Source: Dyadobacter sp. Leaf189
Lineage (GTDB): Bacteria; Bacteroidota; Bacteroidia; Cytophagales; Spirosomataceae
Assembly: GCF_001424405.1 (NCBI RefSeq)
Contig: NZ_LMPS01000007.1
Location: forward strand, 186,268-250,267
Direction: 5' to 3'
DNA length: 64,000 nucleotides
In this document: positions 41,935 to 49,932 of the stretch, one piece after another
How positions within the stretch are numbered: position 1 is the first letter of the stretch
Layout: each line of letters begins with the position of its first letter
Translations under genes and position numbers: made by a program
The notes under the pieces: model-generated
Seen by the model: only the letters and a program-made list of their open reading frames with translations
Told to the model about the DNA's origin: nothing
The model's database searches: none

Positions 41935-43245
41935 TCAGGAAACAATGTCACCGTACAAATCGAACTCCTCAGCTGCATTGATCTTTACATTCGCAAAATC
42001 ACCCAAACGCACGTACTGACTGGCTGGTACCAGCACTTCATTATCTACTTCCGGTGAGTCAAATTCAGTCCGGCCAATAAAGTGCCCGCCTTCTTTCCGG
42101 TCGAACAGTACTTTGTAAGTGTTGCCGATTTTGTTCTGGTTCAATTCGTAAGAAATGCCCTGCTGCAATTCCATTATCGCATCTGCACGCTCCTGTTTGA
42201 TCTCCGCAGGAACATCATCTTCCATTGTAAATGAATGCGTATTGTCCTCATGTGAATACTGGAATGCGCCAAGGCGGTCGAAACGCATTTTTTCCACAAA
42301 CTCGTAAGTTTCATCAAAAAGGGATTCTGTTTCGCCGGGGTGACCGACGATCAATGTGGTACGCAAGGCAATTCCAGGTACTTTTTCACGAATGCTGTAA
42401 ATCAGAGATTCCGTTTTGTCGCGTGTTATCCCTCTTCGCATCGATTTCAAGATCTCTGTCGAGCCAGCTTGCAGCGGCATATCCAGGTATTTGCAAACGT
42501 TACTCCGCTCATTCATAATGTCGAGAATGTCCATCGGAAAGCCAGCCGGGTAAGCATATTGCAGCCTGATCCATTCGATTCCTTCCACATCTGAAAGCTG
42601 GGCGATCAGATCTGATAAATTTCTCTTTTTATAAATATCAAGACCATAGTAGGTCAGGTCCTGCGCGATGAGGATCAGCTCCTTGGTGCCACGTTTTGCA
42701 AGTGATTTCGCTTCTTTAACCAACTCGTCGATCGGACGGGATATGTGGCCGCCGCGCATAATTGGTATCGCGCAAAAGCTACATGGACGATCGCAACCTT
42801 CGGCTATTTTAAGGTAAGCATAATGCGTCGGCGTTGTCAGAAGGCGTTCCCCAACCAGCTCGTGCTTGTAATCTGCTTTCAAGGTTTTGAGCAAACGGGG
42901 CAGTTCATTGGTGCCGAACCAGGCGTCAACAGTGGGGATTTCTACCGAAAGTTCGTCTTTGTAGCGGTGCGACAAACAGCCAGTAACATATACTTTGTCC
43001 ACCATTCCGGCTGCTTTTGCATCGGCATAGCGCAAAATGGTATTGATGGATTCTTCCTTGGCATTATCAATAAAGCCGCAGGTGTTAATTACTACAATCT
43101 GCGAATCATCTTTTTTGGACTCGTGCGCGACCGTAAAACCGTTTCCTTTAAGCTGCGTATACAAAACTTCCGAGTCAACCACGTTTTTGGAACAACCGAG
43201 CGTGACAATATTGACTTTGTTTTTTACTATTCCTTTGGTTTTCAT
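41935..43245 (-). CDS. rimO: Ribosomal protein S12 methylthiotransferase
   Basis: Radical-SAM enzyme that methylthiolates an aspartate of ribosomal protein S12. 436 residues: the UPF0004 N-terminal domain with cysteines in VTLGCSKNVVDSE, VINTCGFIDNAKEE and VTGCLSHRYKDE holds one iron-sulfur cluster, CDRPCSFCAIP holds the radical-SAM cluster, and a TRAM-type domain ends the protein. The GHISRP following the CxxxCxxC motif is typical of RimO rather than MiaB. It lies 149 bases downstream of the toxin gene that separates it from ftsY. Confidence 0.95.
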   Translation of the reverse strand: MKTKGIVKNKVNIVTLGCSKNVVDSEVLYTQLKGNGFTVAHESKKDDSQIVVINTCGFIDNAKEESINTILRYADAKAAGMVDKVYVTGCLSHRYKDELSVEIPTVDAWFGTNELPRLLKTLKADYKHELVGERLLTTPTHYAYLKIAEGCDRPCSFCAIPIMRGGHISRPIDELVKEAKSLAKRGTKELILIAQDLTYYGLDIYKKRNLSDLIAQLSDVEGIEWIRLQYAYPAGFPMDILDIMNERSNVCKYLDMPLQAGSTEILKSMRRGITRDKTESLIYSIREKVPGIALRTTLIVGHPGETESLFDETYEFVEKMRFDRLGAFQYSHEDNTHSFTMEDDVPAEIKQERADAIMELQQGISYELNQNKIGNTYKVLFDRKEGGHFIGRTEFDSPEVDNEVLVPASQYVRLGDFANVKINAAEEFDLYGDIVS

Positions 43246-43250
43246 TGGGA

Positions 43251-43285
43251 TTAGCTATTGGCGGTTAGCTTTTAGCTATTTGCTT
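43251..43285. repeat. Heptamer repeats upstream of rimO
   Basis: Five contiguous 7-base units, TTAGCTA, TTGGCGG, TTAGCTT, TTAGCTA and TTTGCTT, begin five bases upstream of the rimO start codon, so they lie in its leader. Confidence 0.6.
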
Positions 43286-43393
43286 TATGAATGGAAAATT
43301 AAATGGATGCTGTCACCAGCGAAGTGATTGGTTATGAACCGTAAATTGGGGTGCAAAGTTCGGGAAAAATATCAGAATAGCGACTCTTGAAAG

Positions 43394-43729
43394 TTAGGGT
43401 ATCTTGATTTGCCGCGCCGTTTTTATTTTGGACACACTTCGGCTGGAATGAATGATTGTAAGAACTTCAATCCTTGTCTTCGAAACTCGGTAAATGACGA
43501 GATGATTTTTGAATCGAAGATTACGGTATTTCTTTGAAGTTGTTTTTAGATATCGACATTCTGGATGATGTAGGTGGCTCGATGAAAGCTTTAATATCTC
43601 TGCATAGAGCTCATCCAGAAAATCAGTTGCTGAACTGTACGAGAATGTTTCCATTCCATACACATAAAGTTCTTCAAGATTTTCGTGTGCTACTTTGCTG
43701 AATACAACTTCGCGTATTTCGACTTCCAA
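43394..43729 (-). CDS. RelE/ParE-family toxin
   Basis: A 111-residue basic protein with the RelE/ParE fold pattern: VVFSKVAHENLEELYVYGME at the start, YRNLRFKNHLVIYRVSKTRIEVLTIIHSSR at the end in two strands. ParE poisons gyrase and RelE cleaves mRNA on the ribosome; which applies here is not clear. The frame begins with TTG inside the antitoxin gene, giving a 40-base overlap, which fits a coupled toxin made in smaller amounts. The pair lies between ftsY and rimO, two housekeeping genes that I believe often adjoin in Bacteroidota. Confidence 0.8.
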   Translation of the reverse strand: MEVEIREVVFSKVAHENLEELYVYGMETFSYSSATDFLDELYAEILKLSSSHLHHPECRYLKTTSKKYRNLRFKNHLVIYRVSKTRIEVLTIIHSSRSVSKIKTARQIKIP

Positions 43730-43869
43730 TTTTCGATTATTTGAGCTGTTTCGCTCGCACTGTAAAAAGGTCCCTTCTCAGCCTTTTGTACGATATGCAA
43801 GAATTCTTCTTCACTCAAAGGAACGCCAGGAGTAGCTAAGTTTTTTTTCGATGGTTGGATTTTGCCCAT
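43690..43869 (-). CDS. Antitoxin of the RelE/ParE-type pair
   Basis: A 59-residue protein starting MGKIQPSKKNLATPGVPLSE, with an acidic/aromatic helix region (EEFLHIVQKAEKGPFYSASE) and a C-terminus of helix-forming residues (QIIENWKSKYAKLYSAK). It precedes and overlaps the toxin, the usual antitoxin-toxin order. I do not recognise a defined DNA-binding fold, so the family is open. An in-frame TTG two codons upstream was not chosen because the ATG at 43869 is adequate. It begins 25 bases after the ftsY stop. Confidence 0.65.
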   Translation of the reverse strand: MGKIQPSKKNLATPGVPLSEEEFLHIVQKAEKGPFYSASETAQIIENWKSKYAKLYSAK

Positions 43870-43894
43870 AACCAAAATTACCTAAAATGTCGAA

Positions 43895-44857
43895 TTACCC
43901 AATTTTCTTAAACAAAGAATCTACAAATTCACTTCTGTCAAATACTTGTAAATCATCTATTTTCTCTCCTACACCAATGTATTTTACGGGAATTTTAAAT
44001 TCATCGGAGATACCGATTACTACGCCGCCTTTGGCAGTTCCGTCGAGCTTGGTAATAGCCAGAGCCGTAATTTCAGTGACTTTGGTAAACTCGCGTGCCT
44101 GGATCACTGCATTCTGACCGGTGCTTCCGTCCAATACGAGCAAAACTTCATGCGGCGCGTCGGGGATGATTTTCTGCATGACCCTTTTGATCTTTGAAAG
44201 CTCATTCATCAGATTGACCTTCGTATGCAAACGACCTGCGGTGTCAATGATAATTACATCTGCGCCTATTTCCCCGCCCTTTTTCAATGCGTCATAAGCA
44301 ACAGCCGAAGGATCAGTATTCATTCCGTGGTCGATCACGGGAACATCAACTCTTTTGCCCCAGAGTTTCAGCTGGTCTACCGCCGCAGCACGAAAGGTAT
44401 CTGCTGCACCCAACACAACTTTGTGGCCCCGCTGGTGAAACTGGTGGGCTAGCTTTCCGATAGTGGTTGTTTTGCCGACTCCATTCACACCTACCACCAT
44501 AATTACGTAAGGTTTAGGCAGGTGCTGTGTTTCAAAGCTGTCTTTTATATCAATGGATTTATTCTCTGTGAGCAACGCTGCTATCTCTTCACGCAGAATG
44601 CTGTCGAGCTCAGCTGTGGTTGCATATTTGTCCCGGGCTACACGCTCTTCAATGCGCTTGATCACCTTCACGGTAGTTTCAACTCCTACGTCGGAGCTCA
44701 CCAGAATATCTTCCAGTTCATCAAGAACGTCTTCATCAATAGTGGTTTTACCCACAATAGCGCGTGAAAGTTTACCAAAGAAACTGTCCTTGGTTTTTTC
44801 AAGCCCTTTATCTAGTGTTTCTTTTTTCTCCTTTGAAAAAAAGCCGAATAAACTCAT
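43895..44857 (-). CDS. ftsY: Signal recognition particle receptor FtsY
   Basis: The 320-residue GTPase that docks ribosome-SRP complexes at the membrane. The G-domain motifs are VVGVNGVGKTTTIGKLA, AADTFRAAAVDQLKLW, VIIIDTAGRLHTKVNLM and ITKLDGTAKGG, ending with GVGEKIDDLQVFDRSEFV. The N-terminal acidic region is short, as usual in Bacteroidota. It follows DUF4295 by about 160 bases, with a hairpin between them, so it may have its own promoter. Confidence 0.97.
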   Translation of the reverse strand: MSLFGFFSKEKKETLDKGLEKTKDSFFGKLSRAIVGKTTIDEDVLDELEDILVSSDVGVETTVKVIKRIEERVARDKYATTAELDSILREEIAALLTENKSIDIKDSFETQHLPKPYVIMVVGVNGVGKTTTIGKLAHQFHQRGHKVVLGAADTFRAAAVDQLKLWGKRVDVPVIDHGMNTDPSAVAYDALKKGGEIGADVIIIDTAGRLHTKVNLMNELSKIKRVMQKIIPDAPHEVLLVLDGSTGQNAVIQAREFTKVTEITALAITKLDGTAKGGVVIGISDEFKIPVKYIGVGEKIDDLQVFDRSEFVDSLFKKIG

Positions 44858-44890
44858 AATCCAGAAATGTTAATGGATCAAAAATAAAAC

Positions 44891-44918
44891 AAAAAAAGTC
44901 CCAAAAAGGGACTTTTTA
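44891..44918. terminator. Hairpin with A/T-runs between DUF4295 and ftsY
   Basis: AAAAAGTCCC (44893-44902) and GGGACTTTTT (44908-44917) form a 10-bp stem with a five-A loop. On the minus strand it is a plausible terminator after the rpmG-DUF4295 pair, although part of the stem is the A/T-run itself. Confidence 0.75.
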
Positions 44919-44949
44919 ATAACTTCATGTTTAAAACCTACCTTTTACC

Positions 44950-45014
44950 CGCTTAGGGTGACAATCATAAGGTTGTTGTCAATCTAAGCGTACCAGGCGG
45001 CCGGGCAGTCGAAG
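44950..45014. repeat. Dispersed intergenic repeat, copy 2
   Basis: CGCTTAGGGTGACAA (44950-44964) and TTGTCAATCTAAGCG (44976-44990) form an inverted repeat with two mismatches. The minus strand of 45014-44976 resembles 41346-41385, differing at about five of the first 30 positions. It ends one base before the DUF4295 stop codon. Confidence 0.65.
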
Positions 45015-45015
45015 A

Positions 45016-45168
45016 CTAGTTTTTCAATGCACCTTGAACACCGTCAAGGGGTACGATTTCTTCTTTGAAGGTATAAGCTCCTGTTTTAGGAGATTTTACG
45101 GCTTTAATCACTTTCGCGAATGCTTTACCGCCTTCTTTTTTCAGGGTAGCAACTACTTTCTTTGCCAT
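45016..45168 (-). CDS. DUF4295 protein (small, L33-linked)
   Basis: A 50-residue basic protein: MAKKVVATLKKEGGKAFAK, VIKAVKSPKTGAYTFKEE, ending GALKN. It matches DUF4295, a Bacteroidota-specific small protein encoded next to ribosomal protein L33. Its size and charge suggest a ribosomal association, but I know of no proven role. It was missed by length-limited searches. It lies 27 bases after rpmG and is probably co-transcribed with it. Confidence 0.9.
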   Translation of the reverse strand: MAKKVVATLKKEGGKAFAKVIKAVKSPKTGAYTFKEEIVPLDGVQGALKN

Positions 45169-45195
45169 GTCTGTATATCGTTAAAGTTTTAAAAC

Positions 45196-45378
45196 TTATT
45201 TAATCTCTTTATGTATAGTATAGCGTCTCAGGAAAGAATTGAATTTTTTCAATTCCATACGGCCTGGCGTATTCTTGCGATTTTTTGTAGTCACGTAACG
45301 TGACATTCCTGGAACACCGCTATCTTTTTGTTCTGTGCATTCCAATATAACCTGCACTCTATTACCTTTCTTAGCCAT
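45196..45378 (-). CDS. rpmG: Ribosomal protein L33
   Basis: 60 residues, MAKKGNRVQVILECTEQK at the start and KNTPGRMELKKFNSFLRRY near the end, as in L33 of the large subunit. It lacks the zinc CxxC pairs (only one Cys, in LECTEQ), so it is of the zinc-independent type. The rpmB gene often found just upstream in Bacteroidota is not seen in the following 265 bases. Confidence 0.95.
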   Translation of the reverse strand: MAKKGNRVQVILECTEQKDSGVPGMSRYVTTKNRKNTPGRMELKKFNSFLRRYTIHKEIK

Positions 45379-45652
45379 TGCTTTAAATCATTTTTACAAA
45401 CAGGAGTGCAAAAGTAACAACATTTAATTTAAACACAATAATCAAGTCAAAAATATCAGCAGAAATTTTGGGCATTTTTTACAAACAACCGATTGCTTAA
45501 CAGATTGTCATACAAACCGGTAACGTGTATAAAGTTGCCTCTAAAATCTAATTTATGCCCGTTAAATGAAGGAAATATGGAGCAAACATGCTTTCTTCGT
45601 GTGGATGTTTGCATAAAATCCTTAATCTGGCGGAAATTTAAAATTGAAAACA

Positions 45653-46204
45653 ATGACTATCAGTAAAAGCACTTCTTTGGCGGTTATGGCCTTGGCAGTT
45701 TACTTCATTACAGGCTGCTCTTCAAAGGAAGATCGCGATAAATACGATCATTATTATGGTTCAGGCAGTAAGTCAAGAGAAGAAACAGCACTTGTAAAGC
45801 TGGCTAACGACAGAAAAAATCAACCTGAAACACCGGCGGCAGCTCCTGCCGCAGCAGCAACACCTGCTGCTCCTGGCGATTCTGCAAAAGCCGGCGACTC
45901 GGCAGCAGCACCAGCTGCGGCGGCTCCTGCAGTAGCAGCGGCTCCAAAAAGAAAGCCGGTTCCAGCCGACGTATCTGCGTTACTTAACAAACACGCTTGT
46001 TTTGCCTGCCACCAGGCTTACGATAAAGTAATCGGACCAGCTTACTCCGAAGTTGCCAAAAAGAAGTACTCAGCTGACGAGATCGTAGCGCTTGTACACA
46101 GTCCAAAACCTGAGCACTGGCCTGGTTATCCTCCAATGGCGCCTCTGCCTCATGTTCCAAAAGCAGATATCGTTGTGATTGCCAACTGGATCAACTCATT
46201 ATAA
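45653..46204 (+). CDS. Lipoprotein c-type cytochrome
   Basis: 183 residues. A lipoprotein signal (lipobox ITGC, anchor Cys at residue 22) is followed by a long Ala/Pro/Ser-rich linker (about 55-100) and a C-terminal cytochrome c domain with haem motif CFACH, VIGPAYSEVAKKKY and the distal methionine in YPPMAPLPH. It resembles class I cytochromes of the c551/c552 kind. The linker would hold the haem domain away from the membrane to meet an oxidase or reductase. No partner gene lies beside it. I start at the ATG at 45653, not the TTG nine bases before. Confidence 0.87.
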   Translation: MTISKSTSLAVMALAVYFITGCSSKEDRDKYDHYYGSGSKSREETALVKLANDRKNQPETPAAAPAAAATPAAPGDSAKAGDSAAAPAAAAPAVAAAPKRKPVPADVSALLNKHACFACHQAYDKVIGPAYSEVAKKKYSADEIVALVHSPKPEHWPGYPPMAPLPHVPKADIVVIANWINSL

Positions 46205-46223
46205 TATCCATTTCGAGTCTTTT

Positions 46224-46262
46224 AAAATACGGGCCGTTCATGCTATGGACGGCCCGTATGCA
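46224..46262. terminator. Hairpin after the cytochrome gene
   Basis: ATACGGGCCGT (46227-46237) pairs perfectly with ACGGCCCGTAT (46249-46259). There is no strong T-run after it (GCATATCTTTG), so termination may be partial. Confidence 0.6.
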
Positions 46263-46291
46263 TATCTTTGTTATAGCATTTTACATTAATT

Positions 46292-47788
46292 ATGACCAAT
46301 ACCACACTGCAACCTGCTGATATTACGGATGAATTGCTCGCAACCTATGAAACGGTGATCGGGCTTGAAGTGCATTGTCAGCTGTTGACAGAATCGAAGT
46401 TGTTTACCAGGGATGTCAATCTTTTTGGAACAGAACCCAATACGAACATCGGTCCGCTGACACTCGCGTTGCCTGGGACACTGCCCAAAATCAACAAAAA
46501 AGCAGTAGAGTATGCAGTTCGCCTTGGGCTTGCATGTGGCTGCTCCATTAGCAGAAAGACAGTTTTCGACCGTAAAAACTACTTTTACCCTGATCTTCCC
46601 AAAGGATACCAGATATCACAGGATAAAAAACCGATTTGCGAAAACGGTGGTGTAACTATCTCGACTAAAGACGCAACAGGTAAGATAACAGAGAAATTAA
46701 TCCGCTTTCACCACATTCACCTCGAAGAGGATGCGGGAAAATCTGTTCACGAGGGCGATCAGGTGGAGACTTTGCTGGATTATAACCGCGCAGGAACTCC
46801 GCTGGTAGAAATGGTTTCCGAGCCGGATCTAAGGTCTGCAGAGGAAACCGGCGCATTTGTTACTGAGATAAGAAGACTGGTCCGCTACCTTGGAATCAGT
46901 GATGGAAATATGGAAGAAGGCTCCCTCCGTTGCGACGTGAACGTTTCTGTTCGAAAGAATGGCGCAGCGGAATTTGGGACAAAGGTTGAGATCAAGAATA
47001 TGAACTCAATCCGAAATATGATGCGGGCGATCGGCTTCGAAGAAAGAAGACAGGTGGCTCTGCTCGAAAGCGGCGGAACAGTGCAGCAGGAAACACGGAT
47101 GTTTGACGTGGATAATGGCCAGACTTACGGAATGCGTGTTAAAGAAACCATGAACGATTACCGCTATTTCCCCGATCCGGACCTTTCGCCCGTGATCGTC
47201 TCGGAAGAGTGGCTGAATGATATAAAAGGCAGCATGCCCGCATTGCCTCATGAATTGCGGGAGAAGTTTGTAAACCAGTACGGGATTCCTGCTTACGACG
47301 CAATGGTACTGACAGATACAAAGGAAGTTGCGGACTATTTCGAAGCAGTGTGCAGTAAAACATCTGCCTACAAAGCAGCTTCGAACTGGTTGATGGGCCC
47401 GGTGAAATCATTTCTGAACGATAATGGAGGAAACATCGCCTTGTTCCCGGTCAGTGCGCAAACGCTGGCCGAGCTGATCGAGCTTTCGGAGTCGGGTACG
47501 GTCAGTAACTCTGTTGCCACACAAAAAATATTTCCGGTACTCCTGGCTGAGCCGCAAAGGGTGCCGCGGGACATTGCTTCAGAGAATAACTGGCTGCAAA
47601 ACAGCAATACAAACGAGCTGGAATCGTTGGTAGAAGAGGTAATTAATTCAATGCCAGACAAAGTAGCTGCTTACCGGAAAGGTAAAAAAGGACTGATCGG
47701 ATTGTTCGTCGGAGAAGTGATGAAGAAGTCGAACAATACTGCAGATCCCAAGCTGGTCAACCAGTTACTGGCGCAGAAATTATCATAA
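46292..47788 (+). CDS. gatB: Asp-tRNA(Asn)/Glu-tRNA(Gln) amidotransferase subunit B
   Basis: 498 residues. GatB selects misacylated tRNA for amidation by GatCAB. The N-terminal part has YETVIGLEVHCQLLTESKLF, then ALPGTLPKINKKAVEYAVRLGLA, FDRKNYFYPDLPKGYQISQ, HLEEDAGKSVHEG, DYNRAGTPLVEMVSEPDLRS and SLRCDVNVSV in the usual order. The C-terminal YqeY-like domain is complete. The gene stands 30 bases from the downstream thioredoxin gene, which may share its transcript. Confidence 0.97.
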   Translation: MTNTTLQPADITDELLATYETVIGLEVHCQLLTESKLFTRDVNLFGTEPNTNIGPLTLALPGTLPKINKKAVEYAVRLGLACGCSISRKTVFDRKNYFYPDLPKGYQISQDKKPICENGGVTISTKDATGKITEKLIRFHHIHLEEDAGKSVHEGDQVETLLDYNRAGTPLVEMVSEPDLRSAEETGAFVTEIRRLVRYLGISDGNMEEGSLRCDVNVSVRKNGAAEFGTKVEIKNMNSIRNMMRAIGFEERRQVALLESGGTVQQETRMFDVDNGQTYGMRVKETMNDYRYFPDPDLSPVIVSEEWLNDIKGSMPALPHELREKFVNQYGIPAYDAMVLTDTKEVADYFEAVCSKTSAYKAASNWLMGPVKSFLNDNGGNIALFPVSAQTLAELIELSESGTVSNSVATQKIFPVLLAEPQRVPRDIASENNWLQNSNTNELESLVEEVINSMPDKVAAYRKGKKGLIGLFVGEVMKKSNNTADPKLVNQLLAQKLS

Positions 47789-47818
47789 AACAGTTTCTTA
47801 ACAGAAATTTTCAGGCTT

Positions 47819-48970
47819 ATGAAGGGGTTTTTAAAAGGGGGTATATTATCTGTGTTGCTCGTTGCCGGAGTACAATCCTGGGCACAGCAGCTTGATCCCA
47901 AAGATTTTACCGTTACCGGGAAAGTTAAAAACGGCGCGAAGGGTGAAAAGGTCATTCTTTCCAAATCCACGGCAGCCGGCTCGTCGGTTAAGCTGGATTC
48001 CACGCAACTGGCCGCTGACGGTAGCTTCTCGTTAAAAAGTACCGAAAGAGACCGCGGAAGTTTCTTCACGCTTAACATTGCCGACAGACAAAAAGTAGTA
48101 CTGCTGGTTGAAGGAGGCGAAAATTTGAATGTCCAGGCGGATGGTACCACCCGTGATGCCAAGGGAAATGGAGGAAAAGCCGAGGTTTCCGGCTCAAAAA
48201 ATATGGAGTACTACGCGCAGCTTGACAAGCTGATGCAGGCTTTTGCCGCCAAGGTGACTGTTTGGAATGAAGAATATGCGGCCGCAGAAGAAAAAAAGGA
48301 TACCAAGAAAATAGCGGAAATCCAGCAGAATTTTACAAAGGCGGATCAGGAACGCTTGACAGCTATTAAATCAATGCTGCCTGAAATGGGTACTTCGTTG
48401 GTTGCATTGTTTGCAGCGAACAATTTCCTGAACCCCGAAACTGATCTTGAAACATTGAAAAAGCTGGCGGCCGACTATGAAAAGGTGCAGCCAACTCCTA
48501 CGCTTGCCAAAGGTTTTATCGGTCAGGTGAAACGTTTTGCAGGTGTGTCAGTGGGGCAGGAGGCGCCGGATTTTACGCTCAACAGTCCGGAAGGAAAGCC
48601 TGTTTCACTCTCGTCGCTTCGTGGAAAATATGTGTTGATCGATTTTTGGGCTTCCTGGTGTGGACCGTGCCGAATGGAAAACCCGAATGTGGTCAGAATG
48701 TATGATAAGTTCAAGGATAAAGGTTTTGACATTTACGGAGTATCTCTGGACGATAATGAGAAAGCCTGGAAAACGGCCATTTCAAAAGATAACCTGAAAT
48801 GGCAGCACGGATCGGAGCTGAAAAAATGGAATTCGGGCGTGGCGCAAACCTACGGGGTGAATGCAATACCAGCTACGTTCCTGATTGATAAAGACGGAAA
48901 AATCATCGCTAAAAACCTGCGGGGGCCAGCTCTTGAAAGTAAGCTGATGGAATTACTGGGTGCCCAATAA
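47819..48970 (+). CDS. TlpA-like thioredoxin with DUF4369-type N-terminus
   Basis: 383 residues. The signal peptide ends at WAQQ (about residue 22). A DUF4369-like beta domain follows (FTVTGKVKNGAKGEKVILSK), then a helical segment rich in Glu/Lys, then a thioredoxin domain with APDFTLNSPEGKPVSLSSLRGKY in two parts and the active site WCGPC at about 280-284, IPATFLIDKDG near 355. It is a periplasmic thiol-disulfide reductase, as in ResA/TlpA, of the kind often linked to cytochrome maturation. A cytochrome c gene lies 1.6 kb upstream. A terminator follows. Confidence 0.88.
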   Translation: MKGFLKGGILSVLLVAGVQSWAQQLDPKDFTVTGKVKNGAKGEKVILSKSTAAGSSVKLDSTQLAADGSFSLKSTERDRGSFFTLNIADRQKVVLLVEGGENLNVQADGTTRDAKGNGGKAEVSGSKNMEYYAQLDKLMQAFAAKVTVWNEEYAAAEEKKDTKKIAEIQQNFTKADQERLTAIKSMLPEMGTSLVALFAANNFLNPETDLETLKKLAADYEKVQPTPTLAKGFIGQVKRFAGVSVGQEAPDFTLNSPEGKPVSLSSLRGKYVLIDFWASWCGPCRMENPNVVRMYDKFKDKGFDIYGVSLDDNEKAWKTAISKDNLKWQHGSELKKWNSGVAQTYGVNAIPATFLIDKDGKIIAKNLRGPALESKLMELLGAQ

Positions 48971-48991
48971 TATCTTTTTGGTTATATCATA

Positions 48992-49027
48992 ATAAAACCC
49001 GCGGGGATAATCCTGCGGGTTTTTTGT
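48992..49027. terminator. Bidirectional terminator after the thioredoxin gene
   Basis: AAACCCGC (48995-49002) pairs with GCGGGTTT (49015-49022) and six T follow. The other strand has an A-run, so it can also serve the convergent epimerase gene. Confidence 0.85.
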
Positions 49028-49038
49028 TGTTAATGGTA

Positions 49039-49914
49039 TCAGATCGGATCTTCAAGAGAATAAAGAAACTGTAATGGATCCGGATATAGGAAGTCGTACT
49101 TATATGTTTCAGTTAATTTACGATTTGAAACAATCTTGAAATCAGGCTGCCGTCCGTCAGCAAACGTGGGCGCTTCCCAACCAAATTGCGCACAGGTATC
49201 TATGTATATTTCGCTTCGGGTTGGGTGAAGCGGGGCAACTATGTTGAAAGTCTCATTACAAACTCCCTGTTTGAGCATTTCCAGGGTAATCGCGGCCCCA
49301 TCGTCCCTGTGAATGTAGTTGACCGGAACTGTGCCGGTAGTCATATCTTTTTTCCCCTGTACATATTTTCCGGGAATGCGATTGTAGCCCAGGAGCCCGC
49401 CGAAGCGAAGAATACTTGCTGTGCATTGTGGCCGCAGAGAAGTGATAAGCTGCTCTGCCTGCACCATTTCGGAATAAGCTGATTCTTCCGGAGTGGTTAC
49501 ATCTTCTTCCGTAACCGTTCGGTTGAGATCCGGGTAAATGCTGGTCGAACTGATGAAAAGGACTTCTTTCACCGGAGATTCCCTGACGGATGAAACAACC
49601 GCCTGTATTTGCTGTGCATAAAAGCCGGGCTCGTGCTGACTTGAACGCGGCGGAAGCGAGACAACCAGTGAATCCACATCAAAGAATGCATTTACCTTCT
49701 CCGAATCTGCCGTAAAACCGGGAGTAAGATCGAGCAGGAAACCTTCGAACCCCAGCGCATTGAACTTTGCCAGTTTGGATTCAGAAGTGGTACTGCACTT
49801 GATTTGTGATGTAATAGGATCACCAACCAAACGTTGTGCTAGTGCAATTCCCAGCCAACCGCAGCCAAGAATGCTTATTCGTTTTTTTTCTATTTTTGAA
49901 GCTTCACCTGACAT
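49039..49914 (-). CDS. NAD(P)-dependent epimerase/dehydratase-like protein (YeeZ type)
   Basis: 291 residues of the extended SDR superfamily. The nucleotide-binding motif is ISILGCGWLGIALAQRL near residue 14; SSTSIYPDLNRTVTEED and ILRFGGLLGYNR give the substrate-side pattern. The Ser-Tyr part at ISSTSIYPD replaces the YxxxK of ordinary SDRs, as in YeeZ-like proteins. The substrate is unknown. It is divergent from gldB by 18 bases, so the two promoters must overlap coding DNA. Confidence 0.82.
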   Translation of the reverse strand: MSGEASKIEKKRISILGCGWLGIALAQRLVGDPITSQIKCSTTSESKLAKFNALGFEGFLLDLTPGFTADSEKVNAFFDVDSLVVSLPPRSSQHEPGFYAQQIQAVVSSVRESPVKEVLFISSTSIYPDLNRTVTEEDVTTPEESAYSEMVQAEQLITSLRPQCTASILRFGGLLGYNRIPGKYVQGKKDMTTGTVPVNYIHRDDGAAITLEMLKQGVCNETFNIVAPLHPTRSEIYIDTCAQFGWEAPTFADGRQPDFKIVSNRKLTETYKYDFLYPDPLQFLYSLEDPI

Positions 49915-49932
49915 ATATTTCCCGATAGTCGA

